Source: Lactarius indigo
Taxonomy: Eukaryota; Basidiomycota; Agaricomycetes; Russulales; Russulaceae
Reading direction: 5' to 3'
DNA: 64,000 nt
Assembly (NCBI GenBank): GCA_025766275.1
Contig: JAFKAC010000102.1
Coordinates: 1 to 64,000, forward strand
The notes beneath the pieces were generated by a model. The model made no database searches, had not been told where the DNA came from, and saw only the letters and a program-made list of their open reading frames with translations. The translations under genes were made by a program, and so were the position numbers. The first letter of the stretch is position 1. Every line of letters starts with the position of its first letter. Below are positions 34,560-45,617 of this stretch, one piece after another.

Positions 34560-37120
34560 TTCTGGACTGTGCAGAGTACCGTAATGATCTACTAGTCTAT
34601 ATACAGGTCACCCTTTTTCCGTAGATATAGTATCACCCTAGTAATACAGTTACTCGGGTCGGACGCTGGTTCGAACTTGTCAGGCATGTCGCGTCTGGGA
34701 GACTGGTCAACAGGAAACTGTCGACTCGGACGACGTACTATCATCGAGAAACAAGTTTGACACTGACCTTCGCCCTGAATTCAAATTGGCGCCTCAGGCT
34801 GTACTAACCACCTCCGACTTGGCGGCGGCAACAGACATGAATGCCATGATGATATCGATGAGTCAACCCACAAACTCTTGTGTTCTTCTACTTGAGGATT
34901 GTTCGGAGAACACTCGGTTTTAATAGAACTTTCCCCGCATCACTTAAGTACGAAATGGTGTAGTGCTTGAATGGTGTTTATTTGGGTGTTCAGACGTTCA
35001 GGCGCTGTCGCTGAATATGAGCAGTGGTTTTTTTTTTGTTTTAAGAAAAAAAGGCGCTCATGCCCTCACCAGCGTTCAGAAGGTGATAAATATCCAAGAA
35101 TCGCCGCGATCACCGGAGTTTTCAATAAGGACATTCGTTGGCATCAGTGGGACAATACAGACAAGGGTGTGGCACTGGAGCTTGAGATAAAGAGAAGATC
35201 CAGGTGGCGTATCGGACTTCTCCGAATCGAGGTGTGCGTTGTCAGCGGGTGTGATTACACTGGCAGAAGTTCCTTTGAACATCCGAGGAAAGGGTTGCTG
35301 TAGCTATTTTCTTGCTTCAATGCTGCTGTAACGTCACCCTGAGACAGCTTACTCATTGTCATACGTCAGCACGTCCGCGAAATGATCGCCCTTTCAAGTT
35401 CATGTTCGTTTTGGCCCCCATTGACCCCTTCTAGATCTGCCTCGTCGCTATTTCTCTCTATTTGGAACCGAAGGCGTTTGCATCTTCGCCCTCCTCTGAC
35501 ATGTCTTCTCTGAATAGAAATCAAGTTACTACTGGTAAGGTCATTTCGCGATCAAGACACTTCTTGATATGAATTCTTGGTGTGACTGCCATACCCGTAC
35601 AAGGAGGGCACGACTTCGTACCCCAAGGGCCCAAGTTAAAATCGTTACTGGCTGTCGAGGACCGGTCGTGTCACGTATTGCGCGTGTTCCAGTGTCGTTT
35701 CCACAGTTACCAGTAAGAGAAGGGCTTCCTACTGTCAACAGGCGCAAACTTTTACATGGGACATGAAACCGAACGTGGAAGCTGCATCACATAGTACTGA
35801 TACAGCCCAGAAGGAGGCCGCATCAGTAGATCGTTGCAGGAGGGGAGCACACGATGCCAAGGATCAGGGTCAGCACCGAGAAAGGAACTGACTATTCCGA
35901 AGCTACGAGGCTTTCAAAACACCCACTCAACTTTTCGCAGATCCTATGGAGCAATGATTTCATCATCTCTCTATGCAAACTATGTTCAGGCGATGGGGAG
36001 ATCCTTGAGGCAGAACACAATCAAAAAAAAAAGGTACAAGAGCGGTATAATCAACGCTGCCGTACCGAAGCTACAGACCAAGCTACAAACCAACCAAACT
36101 CAGCGGGGGACTCGACAAGACACAATGAAATAAAACACGTCCAGGTCCCATGAGTTGAAGCCCCAAAGATTCAAGAAAGAGGACGGAGGCAGTACGTGGA
36201 TAAAGAGGTGAACAGAAGTTCGATAACGCAAGTGTTTGCCTGCATATGCAGCTTGTAAGACGTCAACGGCTTACCATGGCGCACATTGTGCCTCAACTTA
36301 CTCAACACTCGACAAGCCACGATGCAGCTCCCTAACAGGAGTGGGGATCTCCGAAGGCACAGTCAGACTCATGTATCGGAGGGGATCAGCTGGGAGCAGC
36401 AACTTTCAGTCTGGTACTCTCGTGACAGTACCCCACGATGCACAATACTGTAATGAATTCCAAATCAAATAAAAGGTCCGATGTTTGACATACCATTGAG
36501 GAAGGAGGCACGGTTATTTGGGCCCAGGGGTGAGGCATGTGAGGTCCGGGTACTGTAATGATCTAAAAGGGACAAAACCCTCACAAATCGGCCGACTGAA
36601 TCAACAACGTAATTGATGGGGAAATACTCTGCGCGCTAATCATACTTGTGGGATGGGCAATAAGCCTTCAAATGCTAAACGGAAGAAGGAAGCGCAAAAA
36701 CTAACTATATCAGGCTAGGCATGGAAGAACAGCAAGCCAGAATAAGGTCTCTGTGTTTACCTTCTGGTGGAATCGGGTCGTCTTCATGTATCTCTCTAAC
36801 ACCCCGGCTCCTGAAACGTATGGTAATTGACACCACAGGACAGTGGACATTCTCTCAGCACCCGGGATCCGTATCAGGACTGGCTAAGAGCCACAAATAA
36901 TGAGTAAAGAGGTCCCCGATTGGGGCGACACGGGTATCCGAACGGGCCACATAAATAAACTCCCAACCCTTCAGCCCTGGTTCCGCAAGCACAGCGCCAC
37001 GTTCAGAGGTTGCGTAACCTAGAACTGGCGATTAGCTCTGCGATGTATGGAGAGAACTGACGCCTAGCCAAGGATACAACACAGGTTGTCGTGCTGCCAG
37101 ACGTAATCTAGGGACGCGGG

Positions 37121-37228
37121 AGCATTTACAATGCTGCACAGTAATCCAATTTAGTTGTGAAAATCTGAAAAACCAAAGTTTTGCGATTTTCTGGAATTGA
37201 GTTACGTCGTACAATGACCCAGTGGTAT
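37121..37228. mobile_element. MITE-like element, copy 1
   Basis: About 108 bp with degenerate terminal inverted repeats (AGCATTTACAATG at one end, CATTGTACGACGTAA at the other when reversed) and an internal AGTAATCCAATTTAG string. It is related to the better-preserved element at 40379-40486. There is no coding capacity, as expected of a non-autonomous DNA transposon. Confidence 0.5.
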
Positions 37229-37280
37229 GGTAGAGGGTATCCAGGTGGATGATAGAACAGCATTCTGAGATCCTAATACA

Positions 37281-37430
37281 ACCCTCAGCACGCGGAAGCG
37301 GGCGAACTGATATTATTGATTACAAACCTAATACAACTGGGGCGGGTCATTAGAACGGACTTTACAGTAATGCAGACGATATGAAAACTTACCCCTCAGT
37401 ACGCGGAAGCGGGCGAACTGAGGGGTTAAA
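37281..37430. repeat. Pair of 22-bp direct repeats, the second one within a hairpin
   Basis: The string ACGCGGAAGCGGGCGAACTG occurs at 37290-37309 and again at 37401-37420. Around the second copy, CCCCTCAG (37392-37399) pairs with CTGAGGGG (37418-37425). The first copy has only the left arm. Confidence 0.55.
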
Positions 37431-38320
37431 ACGGTAGACTACGAGATATTATAGTGGCTATTGTTTATGAATTTCTGTAACCAAACATTGTCCGAAACGT
37501 TCAATGGTCCTTCCAGAACCGGAGCATCACATGACGCATTCTACGGCTCCCCCTGCAGCACGACACAGCAGAGGGCCGTCATTCGAAGGAGTCGTGATCA
37601 TTACTTCACTAGCACGTAAAGCCCTGGAAGAAGCTCGGAAACAATTGGACTCGGGAAGAATCTTGAAATTCTGAGAAAAAGCTTGGGATTCCAAGTCTTG
37701 ACGCGCTTGGTGTCCGGTCCAGGAAAGTATCCGAAGGCCGATACTGTGCTGTACCACTACACGTGAAAAGAGAAAGAGCCCGAACCAGTGCCAGTGTCTG
37801 GATACGTGCCGATAAGCCTAGTAGAGTGAATGTTTTTTTTGCTGATGTTCCATCAAAAGTATGTCAATGCGTTGTACATCATCCGATTCGTTCTCTACTA
37901 TGTACAGTAAGATGTACGGCGTCAAGAATGTCACTTTTCACCTGGTACCGCACTGGACTAGGCAGCCCACTATTGCAGCAGGCGTCATGTCCACGGTCGC
38001 ATTCCTCGGAAGCGGGGCCATCTTCCTCAAAATATGCCTCTCTGGGTTGAAGTGCCACCATTCATACCTATACAACCCTTTCGTGAGGTGTCTGTCGGCG
38101 GGCGCCAGTGTATCTGTCACGGTGTCTAGGAAATGAGGTACGTGGATTCGCGGAAGCTTGATCAGACGAACTTTCTGATGCGATTCAGATTGAACGGAGC
38201 GCCGAGTGTGAGAACTTGAAGTATGCACCGCTCGAGGTTCATAAGAAACGACTAATATAAGATATCGATATCTCTACAAAGGAGGCGCTACATAGTGAAT
38301 CTGGTCTAGTTTTGGTTCGA

Positions 38321-39570
38321 CTAAGCATCGAGCTGAGCCATCATTGGCGTCACGTCTGGTTTCTTCACTTTCGGCAGCAACGTCACCCGCCTATGCTCCT
38401 TAATCTCCGGTCCCTTCGTCCCGAAGTATCTTTCTGTCTCAAGGGACCAGCAATCTATCCCCCGAATCCAGTATGCCAATCGCTCCACAAAGGCGCTGAC
38501 ATCGGCATCAACTTCAGGACCCCAAGAAGGAAGCAGGCGATGTTGCGCCTGGAAATTGGATAGGACTTGTCCGTGATACTCTCCGAGCCAGTTGAGCGCG
38601 CCGTCCAAGTCCGCCCCCCTTTCGTTCATGATAACAGTGACGATGTTATGACCGCCGTGTCCAGACGCTTGCTCGATGTTGTACGAGTACATATCCTAGA
38701 CATCGTGATTAGACGGATCCGCGAGCCATAAATCCTGAGAAATACCCACGTTTGTGAGGACGAGAGACTCTGCAGCCAAGCTGAGGATCGACTGCAACGC
38801 AGGATGCTCCATGACCTCGTCTGGAATGTTGAGGCCTGCTTCAGCGGCCAAGAAAGACGGGTATCCGCCTGCAGTGAGCCGCGTGAGCTTCAAATAATCC
38901 TCGACGCCTCGAACACGTCCATTTGCGCGGTCAGAGGCCTCGTCGATCACTGCATACACATATTCGGCGAATGTTGCGATGAAGCGCCTCTGAGCCTCTG
39001 GGCTTGAAACCTTCATCGCGCGCAGCCAGAATCTGTTAAATTACGATTGAGATTAACAAAGTACGCAAATGGATTGGCGAGAGAGACATACTGCCGCGCA
39101 ATCTCACCAAGCTTTGGCTCGCCTTGTGGGCGCTCCTTGTGAGGGTCACGGATGGCGTCCATAACCATCTCTGCGTACACGCGTGCGCCATCACCATCGA
39201 CCTTGTCGGTGAATTCGTCGTATATGAAAAACAGGACCATAAGGTCACAGCCAACCCGAACACCATCTAAGGGCGTGTCAGAGCAGCTAGGTGGATCAGC
39301 CGAAAAGAAACAGACCCTTGTCAAGTAAGGGGTACACGAGTGAACCAAGGAGGGCTAGGCGTCCTGTCAGTGGCCGAAGATAGCGAGAACGATGTATTTA
39401 CAGAAGTTGCATAGATCGAACGACCTCTGTGACTTGGGATCAAGGGCCCCGAAGCTATGTATCCACTGGTCGGATTCTGGCTTGACCTCAGCGTAGTGTT
39501 GATTCAACTTTCTGGGCCACGGCCACTGGGCGAGCGGATCGGGGAGAGAAAACTGAGGAATGCTCGACAT
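38321..39570 (-). CDS. Sesquiterpene synthase, copy 3
   Basis: Five exons (39570-39402, 39354-39316, 39266-39092, 39032-38750, 38695-38321) join to 1041 nt, giving 346 residues with intron positions identical to copies 1 and 2. The start is the ATG at 39570 (MSSIPQFSLPDPLAQWPWPR); an in-frame ATG at 39633 lies upstream but would add a non-conserved extension. Motifs are intact: DEFTD at residues 86-90, NDMYSYNIE at 222-230 and TERYFG near 311. The protein is clearly more distant from copies 1 and 2 than those are from each other, for example in exon 4 (SFLAAEAGLNIPDEVMEHPA). The sequence up- and downstream shows no obvious duplication with the other units, so this copy is older. Confidence 0.92.
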
Positions 39571-39644
39571 TGTGATGAGAGACAGAGGGGTTACTAGGTG
39601 AGAAGACCTTGCGATTGTAGAGTTCAAGGCCATTCGTAGGGATC

Positions 39645-39650
39645 TTTATA
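39645..39650 (-). promoter_or_regulatory. TATA-like box of terpene synthase copy 3
   Basis: TATAAA on the minus strand (within CTTTATATG on the plus strand) lies about 78 bp upstream of the start. Confidence 0.45.
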
Positions 39651-40378
39651 TGCCATGCAAGTAGCCCAGATAACGTACTCTTCGCCTTGGCCGCTCTTTG
39701 CCTTGGCCGGAGCTGTGAAATAACCGAAGAATCCTGACATCTGGACAGCCAATCCTTCCTGTAGTTCGTTATCTGTGGCTAAGTGTCATGGCTCGTTCTG
39801 CGCAGATAGCCCAAAACAAGGGTGTCCGTGTTTGACGGAAATGAGGTAGTAAGGCGGTAAGGCGTTAAACACGATGTAGAGACAACTGGAGTGGCGCAGC
39901 AGGGACGGAAATCTGAAGCCCGAGCCACCTTAGCTCCAGGCGCGCTGACCATTCGAAGCGCACTCAATACAGTATGTTTACCAATTCCGGTCATGAGGAA
40001 AGCAAGTATGACTAGAAATGGAACTTGAGCTTGAATGTACACAGCCATGCTTTGCCTTTCTTTTGGACTGCCTTCAACGAATTCAAATAACCCGGGATTC
40101 GGAGGCCTCCACGCCGGCGACGCCAGCGCAAATCGAAATTGATGACCAGGATGAGGCAATGAGATAAGGCACGTGTTCGTCCCGACACAATCCCTACAAT
40201 CAGAGCGTTAAGGTATTAATAGATTCAATATCTTCAAGTTGCGACGTCGATGAGGCCGGGAATCGAAAAGATGCTCTCTTACCCTCATGTTGGAAAGTCG
40301 GGGCAAGGTGAAACTGGAGTACCCCTCCACCTCAATCACCGACCTTCCAACCGTGCCCTGAATTGTTGGTGCGCCCGG

Positions 40379-40486
40379 CACTGGGCATTTTACAATGTAA
40401 TCCAATTCAGTTGCAAATCTCTGACCAATCAGATTTTGTGAAATAGCCAATTGAATTGGATTACGTTGTGAAATGCTCACAGTGGC
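40379..40486. mobile_element. MITE-like element, copy 2
   Basis: About 108 bp with terminal inverted repeats of roughly 38 bp. The left end reads CACTGGGCATTTTACAATG then TAATCCAATTCAGTT. The right end, reversed, reads CACTGTGAGCATTTCACAA then CGTAATCCAATTCAATT. The interior is about 25 bp. It is related to the copy at 37121-37228. This is the structure of a small non-autonomous DNA transposon; the flanking target-site duplication is unclear. Confidence 0.6.
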
Positions 40487-40751
40487 ATGAACCCGGTGAT
40501 TATTGTCTTCCGCTGCCGGTAAGTACCTTGGAGTTTGCATCAGTCGCAACCACCATCGTGATGGGGAACCATTGTTTTCATAACTGTTGATGAGGGGCAT
40601 AAGTGGACTTACAAAACCGAAGAGTGGGGTTCATAGTTAGGTTTGGAGGGAAATCCCCGAGAAATTGGTTGTCCTGAAAAATTAGGGTTATGGAATAGTT
40701 ATAGAATAGTTATACCCTTTGTGGTGCTCAGCGGTTTTCCAAATTCCAACT

Positions 40752-40787
40752 CTCCCCCTCCCCCTCCCCTCCCCTCCCCTCCCCTCG
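40752..40787. repeat. CCCCT microsatellite
   Basis: A tandem run of CCCCT/CCCCCT units on the plus strand, about 36 bp. Confidence 0.8.
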
Positions 40788-43700
40788 CCACTGTCAGTGC
40801 GACGCCCCTAACAAGTTCACTGATGCGGCCAGTGCACGGCTGGCCTTGTTTTTGGTTTCCTACATTGCCCAGGCAGCTTGCACTTTTCCACAACCTTTCC
40901 TCACATCCCCCTTTCGGCCGACGACTCAGACCTTTCTAGCCCTTCCCTGTCAATGGTTCTGCGACCTCGTTTGGCTGCCCTGACACCCTTGGTCTCCAGT
41001 CCAGTCCTAGTTCCCTTCCTATGCTCTCTGTATATGTCCTGTATCTACGGCGCCAACAGAATGAAGAATATCTTTCTTGATACCTTTGGCTTCAGATCTC
41101 AGTAAGGCTCTGTGCAGTGCAGACCATTTATTGCGCGCGCCCTTAACGATTCAGGCGTGACGTATTCATTGTGGCTGCGGTCACGTCTTCGAAGCCTCGC
41201 ACCACGCGGAAGTGTGCACGATCCCTTGAGCTGCAGATCACTGTGGAGGAATCGTTCGCGTTTTCCAGCGCGCTGCATCCCTGCGTGGCCTTAGTGATCC
41301 AAGCACAACGCTTTCTAGCCCGTTCATGCCCAGACTACAGGCGAAAAATCTGTCCCAATGAGACACCTGTTATGAAAATTGCTTCTTGCGGCACCAAGTA
41401 CGACGGTAAGTTATCATCACGATCAGCTTGGGAACTGCTTGTAAACTTTGAAGCCATTCCGAAATCGCGTGAGAATCATGAATCATCTCGCGTTACAGTA
41501 GCTTATACAAAAGGCATCTCCATGATCGCTTAAGGATTTGCCAAAAAAAAAAATAGGGAACCACGGGTGAACTGTACTGGTCTTGGCCTGTCACTTATGT
41601 AAGTTGACGACCCATTTCTGGCAAACATTTGAAGAACGTAAGCAACCGCGATGTTTTCCTTTCTCTACTAGCCACGGAAACAGGACTACCATAGTCTTTG
41701 TTCTTTATTGTCCTCCCGTACTTCGGTATGTTGACAAATAGTGGGCCACCTCAGTGCCTCTCACGTTTTTACGTGTCACCCCAAGTCGAAACTAAACCAC
41801 GCGACCCCAGGGTACCCACTCGAGGCATACAACTGTCATTCTCACCAATGGGCTTTGGTTTTCCGCATGCGGCAACTAATGGAAAATGTCGAAATAACAG
41901 GGGGGGTTCTTCATTAGGCGATTCTTGGAGGGCATCGCTGACGCACAAGGACAGAACAGGATATACACCCGAAAGTAAATCCGCGGGTTGGCTCTTCCCA
42001 CTGCGCTCTGGCCGTATCCCGCTAAACGGTTAAACAGTTACTGCGTAGTGAGCTTCCAAAAGGGATAGAACTTTGTGCCCAACTTGTGGTCACCCGCCGC
42101 GAAAGCGTTCGGAACATTCTTTGCGAATGCCTGAACATCACCGACGAACATCGATCTCTGCTCAGCCACCTGAGCTGAGCGGCCTCTTGGGTTCTAAAGT
42201 GTTTATCCACTTGCTAATTACAGCCCGTACCGTATGCAGCTGCCGAGCGATTCACTAGCTGCTAGTGTGCAGCACCTCAAGGGGAATAAGTGACTCTACC
42301 TGCGATCACCTCATCCGAGACCGCTCTATCACACCTCCCCCATGGCACTCACAGTGACTGTGAGTGGCGGCGCCACTCACCCACATCCACATTTAGTACA
42401 CTTTTTCCCCCGCTCCATCGCAAAAGACGCACAGTCTCCTATGGTTATCAGTGCCGTGCCCTTTTGTAGGTACAGTCGCACACGTGTACCATACCAGAGC
42501 TGGCGGGCCGGCGGCAGCGAGCTCAGTTGCTCGACCGCGGTTCTCGATCTTACCTCAGATATTTTTATACATACTTTCGTGTTCGCAGGAGCGACGCATG
42601 GACCTTTTTCTTCAGGCTCCCAATCGGCTGAGGTTAGTACAGGGTTAGTACTAACTTGGTAGTTCACTCTATCGTGCTTTGTGTTACTCTCACTTACTGT
42701 GTACTTGCTCCTGCACGAGATGGGAGATGCTCCCTGGGTCTACAAAGACTCCGATATAACACCAGCAACCACAGGCTATGCACGCCTTCTGCGGTTCTAC
42801 ACTCCACACACATTTCCTCGGGCTCTCATCCCCGGCGCATAATGCACCCCGAGATGCTTGACAGTCGACAGATCGCAACGTGGCAGAGTTGGGCACGCGA
42901 CGGCTTGAACTATTGGAGAATGAGGTAGATCCCCCTTTTTTGGATTGGCATCGGTACCCCAAGACACACAGATCCATTAAGAAAAAAAGGGGGTGTGCAG
43001 AAAATGCAAGGGTATGTGGACGCGTGGACGCAAGATCCGATACTATGAAGTTGGCTGCTTCCGCGGGAAAGTCGACAGAAATTGTCCGGTACACTAACTT
43101 ACAACGGATTGCTCACGTTCTATACCGTGCAGCAAATTGTGCTCGCAGTGCTGTCTACACTTTGACTTTTGATTCGTTCCGCGAACTCTCAGAGGTGTGC
43201 CTCCATCACTACGTCACGTATTTGGTGGCTACTAGCTAACTTACTCTGGCCAATCAGTACCGAATGTTGTACATCGGGTTATCATGGTGGATCCGGCTCT
43301 TGTCCGAGAGGCGCCTATCTAACTAGCTACTGGTAGCAGGTTTTATGAGGAATGGTACGATGACGGCCTCGGGGGAGAACCAGGTCCCTGGCGAGAACAG
43401 TGCAGTGGGAAAGGGACAGGACCGGAGGCGCACCCTGACGGTGGTCTCAAATTTTCACGATCTCCAAGATACGCCACGACACCCACACTCCGGCTATGTA
43501 AAGAGACCGGGCCTTCATACGATCCCGAGTAACCTATGCTCGAAGAAGGGTGCTGCCGTGAGTGGCAGCACAATCAATTACCAAAATTTGCGTGTCATCT
43601 TTCTATGGTCGGTAGAATGCATTCTCGGATACCCAACTGAGATGCAATCCTTGTATTACTGTGGCGCGCAGAACCTTATGCATGTGCTACAACTCGAAGC

Positions 43701-44287
43701 TAATTGAGGGGGATCGCATGATAACGGATCTGCATTTCTTCATTCCTGACTAGGCCTGACTTCCGGGCTACATCTCACCCATCCAAATTCAGACCCGTCT
43801 GAATAGACACGACCACCAGGGTTAGCAGCGCTGCCTGGTGAGGTTTTCGTGCGCTACCCATAAGTAGAAGTCACGTGTAAGACGACAGACCGAGAGCAAG
43901 AGTCGATGTGATAAGGGGGTGACGAGAGCGTGAGCATCGCTCTTGGGCACATGGCGTAGATTTTCGCGCACGAAAGCGCCACTTACGCCTCGGGCAGAAC
44001 AACATGGACCAAACTGTCCATTTTTCGCTGCCGGTTCCGATCGGTTGTGAGATTGCTCCGTCACCACCGCGGCGAGAGTTGGAGCTCGACGACCAATATT
44101 CGCTCGTTTGCTCGTTCGTCCAGGGCCGCTGCTCCGTGGGCTGGGCTCAAGCCGATATTATGTAATTATGGGTAACTGCGAACAATAACCAACATTAGTA
44201 TACCATGGTATGAACAAGCCACGAATCCGGTACATACATCCATGTGGGAAAGGAAAGAAAACATAGCATCCGCTCATTACACCGGGT

Positions 44288-45551
44288 TCAAATGTCAAAC
44301 CCTTTGCCCGGGGTCATAATAGGCGTCAATGCCCCCGTTTGGGGCAGTAAGGTGATAATTCTCTGCTTCTGGACCTCCCGACCCTTAGTTCCAAAGTATC
44401 GCTCGGTCTCGAACGCCCAACAGTCGATACCTCGAATAAATTGGGCTAGCCTCTCCACATACTTCTTGACCTTCCGATCGGTAATTGGACCCCAAGAAGG
44501 TAGCACTCGGCGCTGCGCCTGGAATTTGGACAGCACTTGCTCGTGATATTCGGCGACCCAGTCAAGAGCATGGTGCAAGTCAACTTTCTTCTCGTTCATG
44601 ACAACTGTGATTATGTTATGGCCGCCGTGTCCGGCTGCTTGCTCGATGTTGTACGAATATAGGTCCTAAACGGTCTAATTAGACATCCGATGATGGTTGA
44701 CGGCTGATCAGAAGGATGCTCACATTTCCAAGAACGAGGGACTCCGCAGCCAAGCTCTGTAGTAGTTCGATAGAGGGATGGGTCATGACCTTATCCGGAA
44801 TGTTCAGGTCCATTTCCAGAGGAAAGAAACAGGGGTATGGTCCAGCAGTGAGTCGCGTGAGTCGAAGATAGTCTGTAATTCTCCTAATGTTTCCCTTGGC
44901 GCGATCCGAGGCCTCATCAATAACTGCATACGCATATTTCGTGAAAGTCGTGATGAATCTCTTCTGGGAAGATCGGCATGAATTCCGCATTGCACGCAGC
45001 CAGAATCTACAATGGGCGTCATTCGTGTCCCGCAAGCACGCAACTCCGAGCTCACTGCCGAGTAATCTCTCCGAGCTTCGGCTCGTCATGAGGTCGTTTC
45101 GCGCGCGGGTTCCTCAGCGCGTCCACGACTACCTCCGCGTAGACACGCGCACCCTTGCCATCTACCTTGTCGGTAAAATAGTCGAATATATAGAAGAGCG
45201 CCATAAGGTCACAGGCGACCCGAAGACGACCTGGAAGCCTAGTCAGACAGGCCGACGTCAACTGTGAGTAGTGAGACTGACCCCTGTCGATGGATGGATA
45301 TGCGAGACCGCCGAGAAGTGCTGAGCCTCAGATTATCAACCATAGCAAGAGCGTATGAGAATAAAGTGCTTGCCGAAATTGCACCGGTCGAAAGACCTCT
45401 GCGATCTTGCATTGAGAAAATGGAAGCTGCGCACCCATGCCTCGGACGCCGGTTTGACTCGTTCGTAGTGCGGGTTCAGCTCTCTCTTCCAAGGCCACTG
45501 AGCGAGTGGGTCGGGGAGGTAAAACTGAGGAAGAGCTGGCACCATGGTCAA
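44288..45551 (-). CDS. Sesquiterpene synthase, copy 4 (divergent metal-binding motif)
   Basis: Five exons (45551-45374, 45320-45282, 45230-45056, 45006-44724, 44665-44288) join to 1053 nt, giving 350 residues; a second in-frame ATG at 45545 is an equally possible start. Intron positions match the other copies, but intron 1 has a GC donor (GCAAGC). The aspartate-rich motif reads DYFTD where the others have DE-x-T-D, so the second acidic residue is a Tyr; the first Asp and last Asp remain. The NSE triad NDLYSYNIE and TERYFG are intact. The N-terminus ([20 protein letters not shown]) is conserved, while the C-terminus (GALTPIMTPGKGFDI) differs. The frame is open throughout. It may be functional with altered activity, since the first Asp is the most critical, or it may be losing function. 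Confidence 0.88.
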
Positions 45552-45610
45552 ATGGGGGGCGTAAAAAGGATGCCAGCGGGACCAGCGTCTCGGGAAATCG
45601 GTAGCTGATG

Positions 45611-45617
45611 TTTATAT
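45611..45617 (-). promoter_or_regulatory. TATA-like box of terpene synthase copy 4
   Basis: ATATAAA on the minus strand lies about 60-66 bp upstream of the first possible start codon. Confidence 0.45.

Larger units (their letters stand above)
34203..38320. other. Long gene-free spacer between terpene synthase copies 2 and 3
   Basis: Four kilobases without a recognisable gene. It contains a strong hairpin (34493-34559), a MITE-like element (37121-37228) and a pair of short repeats (37281-37430). The plus-strand frames at 35834-36153 are the longest but have no known domain and look like random or decayed sequence. Confidence 0.45.
39651..44287. other. Long gene-free spacer between terpene synthase copies 3 and 4
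   Basis: About 4.6 kb without a recognisable gene on either strand. It holds a MITE-like element and a C-rich microsatellite (both listed separately). Numerous short frames of 60-130 codons show no family resemblance. Confidence 0.45.

Noticed and set aside
35834..36153. Two overlapping 99-codon frames in the spacer between synthase copies 2 and 3
   Set aside because: Lys/Gln/Asn-rich sequence without a domain or exon partners; it reads on only with stops.
39570..39633. Upstream in-frame ATG of terpene synthase copy 3
   Set aside because: The extra 21 residues are not shared with the other copies, whose starts align with the ATG at 39570; the extension would also begin close to the TATA-like box.
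40245..40290. tRNA-like string on the minus strand (TTTTCGATTCCCGGCCTCATCG)
   Set aside because: It resembles a T-arm and acceptor end, but no matching A box, anticodon arm or 5' acceptor strand lies at the right distance.
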